This document shows positions 1-10,799 of a stretch of 64,000 nt of DNA, one piece after another; position 1 is the first letter of the stretch; each line of letters begins with the position of its first letter. Origin of the DNA: Mytilus galloprovincialis (lineage: Eukaryota; Mollusca; Bivalvia; Mytilida; Mytilidae); contig NC_134851.1 of NCBI RefSeq assembly GCF_965363235.1, forward strand, positions 41,692,321-41,756,320. The letters are read 5' to 3'. The notes under the pieces were generated by a model. That model did not search any database. It saw only the letters and a program-made list of their open reading frames with translations, and was not told the DNA's origin. The position numbers and the translations under genes are program-made.

Positions 1-29
1 CAATCTTGAAGTAAATCCTCCAAAATAAC

Positions 30-105
30 ATTCAATGTAAGCATTTTTCATATCGGTCAGACTTAAGTGTAGCACTTTCACCGAGGCTTTTCAAATTGAA
101 ATGTA
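30..105 (-). pseudogene. Degenerate Ig-like exon end, paralogue of the exon at 3099-3415
   Basis: Read on the minus strand, this short stretch encodes KASVKVLHLSLTDMKNAYIE and stops at a GT dinucleotide in phase 1. The end of the exon at 3099-3415 encodes the similar SSAFVKMLNLTEDKFE and also ends in phase 1 before GTAAGT. The DNA also matches over the same interval. A stop codon lies just upstream of KASVK, so the rest of the exon is not open. The most likely reading is a decayed tandem copy of the Ig-like gene to its right. The match is short and was judged by eye. Confidence 0.35.
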
Positions 106-366
106 ATTTTATGTTATTTATAACATAATGATGGTCAATTCCAGCAGTCGATAGTTACTTTTTTTTTCCAGTTTAGGAATTTTGATGGATTGGAAAGTTG
201 GTATATAATATTGCAGGTAAACAAGACACAGAAAATCCGGCATGCTGTCCATTTGACAACTAGTTGTACCATTAAATCGATCATCTTCATCATGGAACTA
301 ACACACTCTTCTTGGTTCAATCAACTATAAATATGAATTCTTACACCAAAGCCAATATATATATAT
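106..366. other. No gene seen
   Basis: AT-rich sequence with a short TA run at 355-367. The open frame on the minus strand shows no recognisable family and no splice support. Confidence 0.5.
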
Positions 367-2140
367 AGACGAGTTGTATATACATGGTGTACACAGCCAT
401 GTATCACCATCACTGCTGGTGATCCGATGGATAAATCTGTTGTAGAGTTGTCACTGGCTCAGACGTACTTATAAATATAATTATTTTCTGTGACTGTATC
501 TTGCATTAATTTGTAGGATCCTTTACTATAGATAATGTAGCTGATCTGTAAGAATAACATCTTCATGCCTTATATATCATGTACTGTAGTAAGACGCTAG
601 ATTAAAACTGACATGGAAAGGTAACACCCGGCCACCGACAGTTTCATTTTTTCGAAGCCCAGGTGGTCGTGTGGTCTAGCGGGACGGCTGCAGTGCAGGC
701 GATTTGGTGTCACGATATCACAATAGCATGGGTTCGAATCCCGGCGAGGGAAGAACCAAAAATTTGCGAAAGCAAATTTACAGATCTAACATTGTTGGGT
801 TGATGTTTAGACGAGTTGTATATACATTATGTACACAGCCATGTATCACCGTCATTGATGGCGATCCGATGGATACATCTGTTGTAGAGTTGTCACTGAC
901 TCAGACGTACTTATAAATATAAATATTTTCTGTGACTGTATCATGTGTATATTACATTAATTTGTAGGATCCTTTACTATAGATAATTTAGCTGATCTGT
1001 AACAATAACATCTTCATGCCTTATATACCATGTACTGTAGTACGCCGCTAGATTAAAACTGACGAGGAAAGGTAACACACGGCCAGCGAAAGCTCTTTTT
1101 TTGAGAGCCCAGGTGGTCGTGTGGTCTAGCGGGACGGCTGCAGTGCAGGCGATTTGGTGTCACGATATCACAGTAGCATGGGTTCGAATCCCGGCGAGGG
1201 AAGAACCAAAAATTTGCGAAAGCAAATTTACAGATCTAACATTGTTTGGTTGATGTTTAGACGAGTTGTATATACATTATGTACACAGCCATGTATCACC
1301 ATCATTGATGGCGATCCGATGGATACATCTGTTGTAGAGTTGTCACTGACTCAGACGTACTTATAAATATAAATATTTTTTGTGACTGTATATTACATTA
1401 ATTTGTAGGATCCTTTACTATAGATAATTTAGCTGATCTGTAACAATAACATCTTCATGCCTTATATATCATGTACTGTAGTACGCCGCTAGATTAAAAC
1501 TGACGAGGAAAGGTAACACACGACCAGCGAAAGCTCTTTTTTTGAGAGCCCAGGTGGTCGTGTGGTTTAGCGGAACGGCTGCAGTGCAGGCGATTTGGTG
1601 TCACGATATCACAGTAGCATGGGTTCGAATCCCTGCGAGGGAAGAACCAAAAATTTGCTTTCGATCTAACATTGTTGAGTTGATGTTTAGACGAGTTGTA
1701 TATACATTATGTACACAGCTATGTATCACCATCATTGATGGTGATCCGATGGATACATCTGTTGTAGAGTTGTCACTGACTCAGACGTACTTATAAATAT
1801 AAATATTTTCTGTGACTGTATATTACATTAATTTGTAGGATCCTTTACTATAGATAATTTAGCTGATCTGTAACAATAACATCTTCATGCCTTATATATC
1901 ATGTACTGTAGTACGACGCTAGATTAAAACTGACGAGGAAAGGTAACACACGGCCAGCGTAAGCTCTTTTTTTGAGAGCCCAGGTGGTCGTGTGGTCTAG
2001 CGGGACGGCTGCAGTGCAGGCGATTTGGTGTCACGATATCACAGTAGCATGGGTTTGAATCCCGGCGAGGGAAGAACCAAAAATTTGCGAAAGCAAATTT
2101 ACAGATCTAACATTGTTGGGTTGATGTTTAGACGAGTTAT
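367..2140 (+). repeat. Tandem array of tRNA-headed SINE-like units (about 430-450 bp)
   Basis: Four near-identical tRNA-like heads start at 661, 1111, 1552 and 1982, giving periods of 450, 441 and 430 bp. The array opens with a headless partial unit at 367 and ends with a truncated one near 2140. Each head carries an RNA polymerase III A-box-like TGGTCTAGCGG (672-682 in the first unit) and a B-box GGTTCGAATCC (731-741). The 60-bp spacing suits a long-variable-arm tRNA such as Leu or Ser. The body has a TATACATTATGTACA segment and ends with an AT-rich tail and a T-run before the next head. The open frames of about 70-84 residues in each unit are only repeat sequence. The tRNA origin is clear; the exact SINE family is not. 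Confidence 0.8.
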
Positions 2141-2196
2141 ATATATACATCTATTCCTGTATATTTTATTGAAAATAGCTTATTAGAATTACGTAC

Positions 2197-2315
2197 GTTT
2201 ATTGCAGCTGAACATTTTGTTCGTGGGTACACTATTTCAGTAAATATATTAACAGATAATTTGTTCGTATCGTTAATAGTTGTATATAACTCAGTATATG
2301 GTCCTGATGACTGAT
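2197..2315 (-). CDS. Ig-like gene, downstream exon (partial gene)
   Basis: This minus-strand exon is bounded by a strong acceptor (a long T-rich tract then TGTGCAG) and by the donor GTACGT. It begins in phase 1 and ends in phase 0. It completes the codon left by the exon at 3099-3415 to give a tyrosine, so the protein runs KFE-Y-QSSGPYTELYTTINDT. It continues to LSVNIFTEIVYPRTKCSAAIN, which looks like the first strands of a second Ig-like domain with its B-strand cysteine (TKCSA). The following exon is not visible to the left, where the SINE array begins. The family assignment rests on pattern recognition, but the splice sites and phase agreement are direct evidence of an exon. Confidence 0.5.
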
Positions 2316-3098
2316 CTGCACAAAAAAAATAAAAAAATAAGTAACAAGTATCACATCTTTGTATCACCATAAAATGTGTCAAATAACGAAATCAACTGGC
2401 ATATGAATTTGGAGTACCAAACGTTGACAGAACTTGAAAATATTGAAGCAATCTAAAACATCTATTGTTAAAAGTCCTTTAACCCATATATACAAAAAGA
2501 TAACTATATTGCTAAAAAGTAAAATCACAAAAATACCAAACTCAATGGAAAATCTAATCGAAAAGTCCATAAAACACATTCTATAGGTGTACCTGTAGCA
2601 AGCTTATTGTACAATAGCATACATATTCTTATGTTATTCTTATTATTGTGAAAGTAAATGTATTGACATCGAAAGAATAAGACTGAAAAATAATTGAAAA
2701 AAATTTAATTAAGATGGATAAAAACAAATATAAATGTAAAACTATCTTTATTCATATAAAAGCTTTCGGAATATTTTTTTATTTTACCTTGGGTTGTGCT
2801 GGACGTCATACCTATGCTATTGTGTAATAAAGTTTGCTATATATAACCGACAACAGGCTTTCATTGTTTTAAACTTTTTATCAGACTATTCTTTTCAAAG
2901 TTTGTATAAACTGTTCAATAATAATAACATGAATAAGTGATCTTCATCAAACGTTTCATGAAGATACTGTTTGTTTGTGGTTGGCCATATAAAAGTGGAA
3001 AAGAGTTGATCATTTTGTCTTTTAAACTTCTGACAGAGATGAAACAGATCACTGTTATTTAAACTAAATGAACTTGTATAATTTGGTTTGTGACTTAC
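2316..3098 (-). other. Intron of the Ig-like gene with a fragment of mussel repeat F2
   Basis: AT-rich intron on the minus strand. Positions 2517-2575 match a minus-strand fragment of the repeat called F2 here (full copies near 33.8, 41.9 and 56.5 kb). The open frames within it show no conserved features. Confidence 0.4.
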
Positions 3099-3415
3099 AT
3101 TCAAACTTGTCTTCCGTCAAGTTAAGCATTTTCACAAAGGCTGACGATCCATAAATACACTCATACGGAACATTAATGTCCATGACATAAAAATCATGTA
3201 TTATTAAGACAAAAGTTTTATTTTCCTTATTAAATTTTTCAGAATATTTTGCATTATCGATAGAGAAACCATTTATTGTCAGTAAGTGAAGATCATTCCC
3301 TCCGAGCCATCTTCAACTGCATATTCTTGAAACTGTTCTGCGGGAATGTGCATTTTAATAAAAACATCTTTGCCAAAAATTTCTGGTACAGTTTCAAGTT
3401 TCCGTACCATTTTAG
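3099..3415 (-). pseudogene. Ig-like domain exon with an internal frame change
   Basis: A minus-strand exon of 317 nt begins after the acceptor TTTTCTTTTAG and ends at GAAT|GTAAGT, phase 1 at both ends as is usual for Ig-domain exons. The first part reads VRKLETVPEIFGKDVFIKMH and goes on to FQEYAVEDGSE. The second part, in another frame, reads NDLHLLTINGFSIDNAKYSE and goes on to FVLIIHDF, then VPYECIYG. This is the shape of a V-like Ig domain ending in the F-strand YxC motif (YEC). The B-strand cysteine expected near FIKMH is absent. One frame change lies around 3300-3312, between EDGSE and NDLHLL. The exon is therefore either a young pseudogene or a functional exon with an assembly error. The perfect phase join to 2197-2315 argues that the decay is recent. 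Confidence 0.5.
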
Positions 3416-3510
3416 CTAAAAGAAAACCAATATATTTATCTAAACCTGTGTAACGGTGAATATGATTTCGTTTGTTAGGTTTAAAAAAGATAGGAAATTA
3501 TCTAAATTTG

Positions 3511-4620
3511 CAATATCATTTTTGTCGAGCCTGCAACTTTTGTTGCAGAAAGCTCGACATAGGGATATTGATCAGTCGGCGGCAGCGGCTACGGCGGCTA
3601 CGGCGGCGGCGTTAGGTAACTTTTTAAAAGCTTTATATTTTAGAGGGTGGAAGACCTGGATGCTTCATACTTTGTATATAGATGCCTCATGTTACGAAGT
3701 TTCCGTCAGTCACATGTCAAATGTCCTTGACCTCATTTTTCATGGTTCAGTGACCACTTGAAAAAAACTTCAGATTTTTTGTAATGTTGAATTCTCTCTT
3801 ATTATAAGTAATAGTATAATTATATTTGGTATGTGCGTACCTTGCAAGGTCGTCATGCCCGTCAGACAGTTTTCACTTGACTCCGACCTCATTTCATGGA
3901 TCAGTGAAAAGGTTAAGTTTTGATGGTCAAGTCCATATCTCAGATACTATAAGCAATAGGTCTAGTATATTCGGTGTATGGAAGGACTGTAAGGTGTACA
4001 TGTCCAACTGGCAGGTGTCATCTGACCTTGACTTCATTTTCATGGTTCAGTGGTTATAGTTAAGTGTTTGTGTTTTGGTCTGTTTTTCTCATACTTTATG
4101 CAATAGATCTACTATATTTGTTGTATGGAATGATTGTAAGATGTACATGTCTAGCGGGCAGATGTCATCTGAACTTGACCTCATTTTCATGGTTGAGTGG
4201 TCAAAGTTAAGTTTTTGAGTTTTGGTCTTTTTATCTAATACTATATGCTATAGGTCAACTATATTTGGTGTATGGAAATATTTTATGATCTATATGTCAG
4301 TCCCGCAAGTTTTATTTGACCTCGACCTCATTATCACGGTTCATTGCTTAGTGTTAAGTTTTTGTGTTTTGGTCTATTTTTCTTAAACTATAAGTAATAG
4401 GTCAACTATATTTGTTGTATGGAAGCATTGTTAGCTGTACGTGTCTGTCTGGCATGGTTCATCTGACCTTGACCTCATTTTCATGGTTCTTTGGTCTTTG
4501 TTTAGTTATCTTGGTTAATGCTAAGTTTATGTGACAGTTTTTAATAAAGCTTTATACTTAGGACTATCAACATAATATCAATAATTAGTAAAGAAGGCGA
4601 GACATTTCAGCGTGTGCACT
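3511..4620 (+). repeat. Mollusc interspersed repeat with 5' hairpin and tandem core
   Basis: Near its start (3524-3558) is a hairpin, GTCGAGCCTGCAAC pairing with GTTGCAG and AGCTCGAC, followed by a GGC-rich codon-like run. The body then repeats a unit of about 180 bp, recognisable by CTTGACCTCATTTTCATGGTT and GGTGTATGGA, four to five times up to about 4500. The end is near GACATTTCAGCGTG. I recognise this layout as a common mollusc repeat. The two open frames inside it (3456-3761, 3826-4059) are therefore not treated as genes. The edges are approximate. Confidence 0.65.
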
Positions 4621-5290
4621 CTTGTTAAATATGTTTAATTGAACACTTGATACATTTGGTGCATCCTAAATGGCTTTCTGATTTTACCTAAAGTATGCAC
4701 GCTAATTAATTCTTTCAAAGCCATGGTGTATGTATACTTGTGATACTCTATGAATAAAATAGCCAGCAAGAATATTAGTAGAAAAAATCATCTAAAATCA
4801 ACGTTGCCTGTGGAAGTTTCAATCGTTATATCTCAAACATTCAAAAGTCTCTTGACAGACAATTGTTGAACAATCTGATATAATTCATGTCAGTGACAGT
4901 ACGCTAAATAACGATACCATCGGAGACAAACAGCTTTACAGTATATGTAGCTATCAATCGCTCAAAAATTATTTTAACGCTTTTGATGTTTTTTTCAATT
5001 TGTGTTTTTTATCTTCATCTTGTGTACACGAAACAGTGTAGAGTAATTATGTCATGTTTTTGTCTTCAACCAATTAAAAGAGAACGCCTGTACAATCAAC
5101 GACATTAAGTACATGTATACGTACAACATGAAACGTTCGATCTGTATAATGCATCCTGCTTAGTTCATTTTAAAGTTATAAAGTCAACTTATCCATGCTT
5201 TATTTATGAAAAATTACATCAATGTTTTTCATAGTAAACAAGTATTTTTGTTCTTCTGATGAGTTAAGCCTTTTTCAACTGATTTTTATA
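4621..5290. other. No gene or repeat recognised
   Basis: AT-rich spacer. I saw no splice-supported open frame and no internal repeats. Confidence 0.4.
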
Positions 5291-5291
5291 G

Positions 5292-5665
5292 TTCGTTCTT
5301 ATGTTGTACTGATATAACACTGTCCCAGGTTAGGGGAGGGTTGGGATCCCGTTTATATGTTTAACCCCGCCACATTATGTATATATATGCCTGTCCCAAG
5401 TCAGGAGCCTATAATTCAGTGGTTGTCGTTTTGTTTATGTGTTACATATTTGTTTTTTGTTCATTTTTTTGTACATAAATAAGGCCGTTACTTTTCTCGT
5501 TTGAATTGTTTTACATTGTCATTTCGGGACCTTTTATAGCTGACTATGCGGTATGGGCTTTGCTCATTGTTGAAGGCCTTACGGTGACATATAGTTGTTT
5601 ATGTCTGTGTCATTTCGGTCTCTTGTGGAGAGATGTTTCACTGACAATCAAACCACATCTTTTTT
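5292..5665 (+). repeat. Mussel repeat F1, near full length
   Basis: The copy runs from the TGTCCCAGGTTAGGGGAGGG block through GCTGACTATGCGGTATGGGC to an end rich in CCACATCTTTTTTT. Other copies or fragments in this window are near 9.5, 11.0, 12.8, 42.3, 48.5, 52.3 and 53.3 kb. No coding capacity was seen. This is a short interspersed family familiar from mussel DNA; its class is unclear. Confidence 0.6.
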
Positions 5666-6009
5666 TTATATATAGCATTTGAAAAAAGCAAATAATTCTT
5701 AAATTAGATTATTGTGAACTATTTTATTTACTTACTTTTTTACAAGTATTCGTTTGTTTTTTTGTGATTATTTTGTCTTAATGATTCATTAAGACATACC
5801 TTTTGCAAATAAGTAAAGCTGTGGTTGACTTATCAAAAAGGTGAAGAACATGATGCGTATATTTTTGTCTGTTTCTGGCTATCTTGTTTATCACAATGTC
5901 CTCGTCTAAAATTAGTTCAACATCACTATTTCATTGCAATGAAGATGAACTTTTTATTGTATAAGGAAAATAGAACTTTTTGTTCACAAGTTAAAATCTA
6001 GTATTGAGT

Positions 6010-6810
6010 TGCTTTAGACCACAGCCATGACTTACACCCGTAGGTGTTATACAAATATTTGAAAGGTTTCAAAGATATATGGACTAGGTAAAACTTTACT
6101 TTTCATTTCGTTTATACCTGTCATTGTTTTTTCATCAAGAGAGTCCTTTTTAAGAATTTCAAATACATCCTGCCTATATCAACTCTTAAATAAATATGAA
6201 TATATGATATAATCACATATACCAACGGTCCGGGATTTGAAAATTCTTGTAAACTTTAAACAAAATTTGCAAAAAACAATACTTATGACATGTTATTAGT
6301 AAAGGTTGTATATCATACAAGTACAGGGTACCGATAAAGTACTTTAAAACTTCGTTGCATTATTGGAATTTTGTCAAGTTGTATAACTAGAAATAATAAC
6401 ATGTAATTCTAAGATTTTTTTAAATGTTCTGTAACATATTTGTGAATAATTATGATAATTATTACCTTTCTTTGTCTTCAAAATTTGTTGAAAATTTACA
6501 ATGTTTAGTGTTTATATGAATTATGAATATGTTGTAGTATATAAATGAACATTTATCTTTTTTAAATTTTGGTATTTGAAGGGTTTTTGATGAGTGTCCT
6601 GAAAATGACGACTTATTAACCATGTCAAATATAATTGTTATTGTTGACTTTCCTTCAGATTAAAGATACATAACATTGACTGGTCAATCATGTCTGTTTC
6701 TGTTTTGTTTATACACAAAGAACAATATCTACAAGACATGTATATAGCAGCTCAATGCTACCTTATGCATTTTGTTTTCAAATATAGGTAGAAAATAAAA
6801 CTCATATAAA
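6010..6810 (+). repeat. Direct duplication, copy 1
   Basis: About 800 bp match the segment at 7115-7910 in the same orientation. Shared landmarks in both include CACCCGTAGGTGTT, ACCAACGGTCCGGGATTTGAA, TGTGAATAATTATGATAAT and a GAAGGGTTTT block followed by TGAGTGTCCTGAAAATGACGAC. The copies differ by scattered substitutions and small indels. Confidence 0.7.
6047..6169 (-). CDS. Possible last exon, hypothetical (copy 1)
   Basis: On the minus strand a possible acceptor (TATAGGCAG) is followed by 40 codons and a stop. The peptide starts DVFEILKKDSLDEKTMTGIN and continues EMKSKVLPSPY. The second copy of the duplication (7190-7279) keeps the pattern EI-x3-DSLD-x2-TMT-x-INE-x-K in frame, while the DNA around it has drifted. 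That suggests past selection on protein. It would fit a short cytoplasmic tail of a receptor gene on the same strand as the Ig-like remnants, but no upstream exon was found and no family is recognised. Confidence 0.25.
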   Translation of the reverse strand, partial: DVFEILKKDSLDEKTMTGINEMKSKVLPSPYIFETFQIFV

Positions 6811-7114
6811 CTTAAAAAATAATAGGACTTTTGATTTTTAACACGATCATTGCATGAATACTGGATGGTCAAATCACGTTGAAAACTACGATATGAATAA
6901 ACGGCGCACGAGAAGGCGAATATGGTTTTATAGCCATACCTGGTATATGTGTTAGGTATTAAACATATAGATGAAAAGATACAGTTTGCATTATACTTAA
7001 TCAGTTATATACATTTATATGTCATAATCATCAATAATTTGAGAAAAAATGTTCGTTCATTATTTGCATTTAAAAGTTGAAACATCTTTTTGTTTGTAAA
7101 GAACAAAAAATTGT

Positions 7115-7910
7115 ATAGATTTGCTTTAAATCACAGACATGACTAACACCCGTAGGTGTTGTACACGGATTTTGAAAAGTTTAAAAGATCTATGGGATAG
7201 GTTTCACATAAAGTTTAATTTCGTTTATATCTGTCATTGTATTTGAATCAAGAGAGTCATATTCACGAATTTCTAGTACACACAACACTACTTTCGTAAA
7301 TAGGAATACATGAAATGATTACACAGACCAACGGTCCGGGATTTGAATAGAGCTTGAACATTTAACAAAAACTGCTGAAATAATTCTTAATAGTGAAAAT
7401 GGTACATTGTACATATATATAGTACTTTGAAATGTCAATTGAATTTTTTTGAATTTTGTCACGTTGTACAACTTGAAATTAATGCATGTAATTAATAACT
7501 TTTTTAAATGTTCTAACATATTTGTGAATAATTATGATAATCATTAACTTTCTTTGTCTGCAAAATTTTCTAACAAGTACAATGTCTATTTTTATATATG
7601 AATTATGAATATGTTGTAATATACAAATGAACATTTAACTTTATTAAATTTTGGTATTTGAAGGGTTTTCTATGAGTGTCCTGAAAATGACGACTGATTA
7701 ACCACGTCAAGTATAATTGTTAGTCTTGACCTCACATCAGCTTTCAGATACCTAACACTGACTGGTCAATTGTGTCTGTGTCCCTTTTTCCTACACTCAA
7801 AGATCAATATCTACAATTCCAAATGCAAACAATACATGTATATAGCAGCCCAAAGCTACCTTATGCATTTTGATTCTTCAAATATAGCTAGAAAAGAAAA
7901 CTCATATGAA
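7115..7910 (+). repeat. Direct duplication, copy 2
   Basis: Partner of 6010-6810, about 1.1 kb downstream. Its right end runs into the left arm of the long inverted repeat near 7885. Confidence 0.7.
7190..7279 (-). pseudogene. Possible last exon, hypothetical (copy 2)
   Basis: On the minus strand the homologous segment reads VLEIREYDSLDSNTMTDINE, then IKLYVKPIP and a stop. It ends earlier than copy 1 and no convincing acceptor is kept at the equivalent position, so it may be inactive. It is listed because its frame agrees with that of 6047-6169. Confidence 0.2.
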
Positions 7911-9092
7911 ATGAGATACTCTCCATCCACGTCACAATTTGTAAAAAAATAAATGTCCTTTTCTTCTAACCTGTAACCGCACGCTCTTTTTTTTGACAAT
8001 AGTTGTGTAATACTAACTTACACGAACAATACATAAATAATATAATCAACGGAACAGAAGAACGTCCCAAAGAAATCAAATTTTGCAAAAAAGCGTTGAT
8101 CACCAAAAAAAAAAAATTAAATAGAAATATTATATAAATGAACAAACTGAAACAGATTGTGTTGACGAAAACATATGTCTATACTATAATTGATTTAATG
8201 CGTAATGTATATAATTATTCAAAATAGAAGGTGCGCAATTAGACAGCAGTTGCGTGTTGCAATTTCAATTTCTTATCAAGTACTGTGATTTGCTTTCAGT
8301 TACATATTCACTTCTTGACCAAGGAAGACACAGGTTTGTACAATTTGGTCAAACTTTCAGTATTCTAAGTGTTCTTCATGTACATGAACATTTTGTTTTA
8401 GCTATTTTGTAAAGGGAAATAGTGTAATATGTCATTGGATAATATCAAGTATTTTCGTTTGATATATGAACGAAGAAATTTTAGTGTTGCCTGCAATATT
8501 TAACCGAAGAACATAAATAATGTATCGCACCCATTTCAACACCGTCGTCTCGTTATTATCCAACATATTCATTTTTGTTTGAGCTAGTTATAGGATCGTG
8601 TGCATTAGTCCACGATTTCTTTTTTAGAGTGATAAAACTTGAGATTAGGTCAATTTACTGCTATTTCATTATTTTAATAGTTTTTCACATGACTTACCAT
8701 CTTCGGATGAATATAGTGCATGCTTAATAAAAAAAACGAAGCACAATTTCCTTGAATTCAAAGTGTTTAATGTGGGCCTTGTTTTTAGACAAATGGTCGA
8801 GATTTTTTAAAGAAAATTTGAATGAGAAAAAGGTGTTCTTAATTTTAATAAAATCACTACCTCTACTTTACAACTGTAATGTAATGAAGGACAATACTAT
8901 ATAATCCCAATAAATCACTAAATCGTATACAAACTTTCTGTTCGGTATATTAACGTTCTACTACAACATTCTAATGTTCAATTATATATTATTTTATCCT
9001 TTAAAAAACAGTCTTTAGAACTAAGAGCAGGGGACTCATAATCGTTTTAACTTCATGCTTCTTTTAAATTTAGAATAAATAAAAATAAATTG
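7885..9092 (+). repeat. Long inverted repeat, left arm
   Basis: About 1.2 kb that reappears inverted at 21025-22421. Easily matched landmarks include GGATCGTGTGCATTAGTCCA here (its complement near 21,555), GACAGCAGTTGCGTGTTGCA, and GGGGACTCATAATCG. Identity by eye is roughly 90%. I see no convincing open frame in the arm. Confidence 0.85.
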
Positions 9093-9525
9093 AATATTCG
9101 ATTCGTTTTACAGGACCTAGCGTCCTGTTATATTTATTGTTACTTTGATTTGTCCCGAAATATGCATGAACTATTTGCCACTGGACGTTTAACAATCCAA
9201 CAATCAATCAAGCTTTCAGTAACTTCGAGTAATCAAAGATCTACGTGTAATGACCATAAACATGCATTCAAATTCCTTTGCAGGTAGGGAGTTTACTGTA
9301 CAGGATATAAGGAAATAAGAATTTCTTTAATTGTGTTCGAAAGTATGAACAGAACTTCTGCGTGAGGCATCGACTGTGTGTATATCATTAGTATGTGTTT
9401 GTGTAGCCAGGGGCAAGATCGTCAATATACATGTACTTTCAATTGACGAATATCAATTATTCTCAATCAGAAAGAAATGGATGTGAAAATACTATATAGT
9501 TTATGCTGTTTAATAAAGGCTTATA

Positions 9526-9770
9526 TAGAAAAGAAAATGTTGTATGATGACCAATGAGACAACTCTCCATAATTGTAAAAAAGAAGATGTGGTATAATTG
9601 CCAATGACACAACTCTCCATAATTGTAAAAAAAGAGGATGTGATATAATTGCCAATGAGACCAAATGACACAGAAAGTAACAACTATAGGTCAACGTATG
9701 GCTTTCAACAAGAAGCAAAGCCCATACTGCATAGTCAGCTACCCGCACCTGGCAACACATATTGTAAATA
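9526..9770 (-). repeat. Mussel repeat F1, minus copy with a triplicated end
   Basis: A reverse-oriented F1 fragment. Its terminal segment, about 55 bp around GATGTGGTATAATTGCCAAT and ACAACTCTCCATAATTG, is repeated three times head to tail between 9530 and 9665. Confidence 0.6.
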
Positions 9771-9807
9771 TCCTTTTTTGCACTGGTTACATCTAAATTA
9801 CAAAAAC

Positions 9808-9991
9808 ATTATTGTTACATTGGAGACTACTAGTAGTTACCGGAATAAATGGTTGGGTAGGGATCTGAATAATTACGAATGTAACAATATTATTTGGGTC
9901 TACGGCTAACATGTAACATTGCGTTATTGTTACATTAATTCACTTCAATGTACGCTAGATTTATTAAAGTAGTCTCCAATGTAACAATAAT
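9808..9991. mobile_element. MITE with perfect 24-bp terminal inverted repeats
   Basis: Positions 9808-9831 and 9968-9991 are perfect inverted copies of a 24-bp sequence beginning ATTATTGTTACATTGGAGAC. The 184-bp element has no coding capacity. No clear target-site duplication was found, so the superfamily is unknown. It abuts the minisatellite that follows. Confidence 0.75.
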
Positions 9992-10021
9992 TTGTATACG
10001 ACCGCAAAAAATTTTTGGTAC

Positions 10022-10480
10022 ACTACATGATAAAAGAATGAATGGAAGACTACATGACAACAGCATGAATGGAAGACTACATGACAAAAGCATGAATGGA
10101 AGACTACATGACAACAGCATGAATGGTAGACTACATGACAACAGCATGAATGGAAGACTACATGACAACAGCATGAATGGGAGACTACATGACAAAAGCA
10201 TGAATACGAAGACTACATGACAACAGCATGAATGGGAGACTACATGACAAAAACATGAATGGAAGACTTCATGACAACAGCATGAATGGAAGACTACATG
10301 ACAACAGCATGAATGGAAGACTACATGCCAACAGCATGAATGGGAGACTACATGACAAAAGCATGAATGGGAGACTACATGACAAAAGCATGAATTGAAG
10401 ACTACATGACAAAAGCATGAATGGAAGACTACATGACAACAGCATGAATGGAAGACTACACGACAAAAGCATAAATGGAA
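10022..10480 (+). repeat. 27-bp minisatellite, about 17 copies
   Basis: The unit is ACTACATGACAACAGCATGA plus ATGGAAG (27 bp). Copies differ mainly at AACAGC/AAAAGC and GGAAG/GGGAG. Because 27 is divisible by three, both strands stay open for long stretches: a nine-residue repeat HDNSMNGRL on the plus strand, and CSLPFMLLS on the minus strand. These frames are consequences of the unit length and show no start context or splice support. Confidence 0.9.
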
Positions 10481-10799
10481 GGCCAATAAATTAAATTGCT
10501 ATCTAAAAAGCGATATTTGTATTTCGTGATATTATTTCAAATTAATTTATTATAAACAAAACGCCATGCGTCAGATTCCGTTCAGGTGGTACCTTCATTT
10601 ATTACGCCAAAGTTCGAATAGTTGACATTTCAATAACGTTTGTTACGTTGTTCGATTTGATTAGGTTTTACGGACATCCCATTTTTTAGTTCGGAATCTT
10701 TGTTTATTTTCTTTTACTAAATAATGTAAATGCATGTTTGAACATATTCGTGTACGATGTTTTCCTTATGTCATTTATTCACGATTTTCTCTTTTGCAG

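Noticed and set aside
704-1796. Three similar frames of 70-84 residues
   Set aside because: They lie in the tandem tRNA-headed units and begin inside the tRNA-like head.
3456-4059. Two plus-strand frames including an alanine run
   Set aside because: Within a known-looking mollusc repeat; the alanine run comes from a GGC/GCG tract.
9036-9080. Minus-strand MSPLLLVLKT resembling a signal peptide start in the inverted-repeat arm
   Set aside because: Followed at once by a stop and lacks a proper donor site; the second arm gives no further support.
9935-10486. 183-residue minus-strand frame of CSLPFMLLS repeats, and a plus-strand partner
   Set aside because: Pure translation of the 27-bp minisatellite; open on both strands because 27 is divisible by three.
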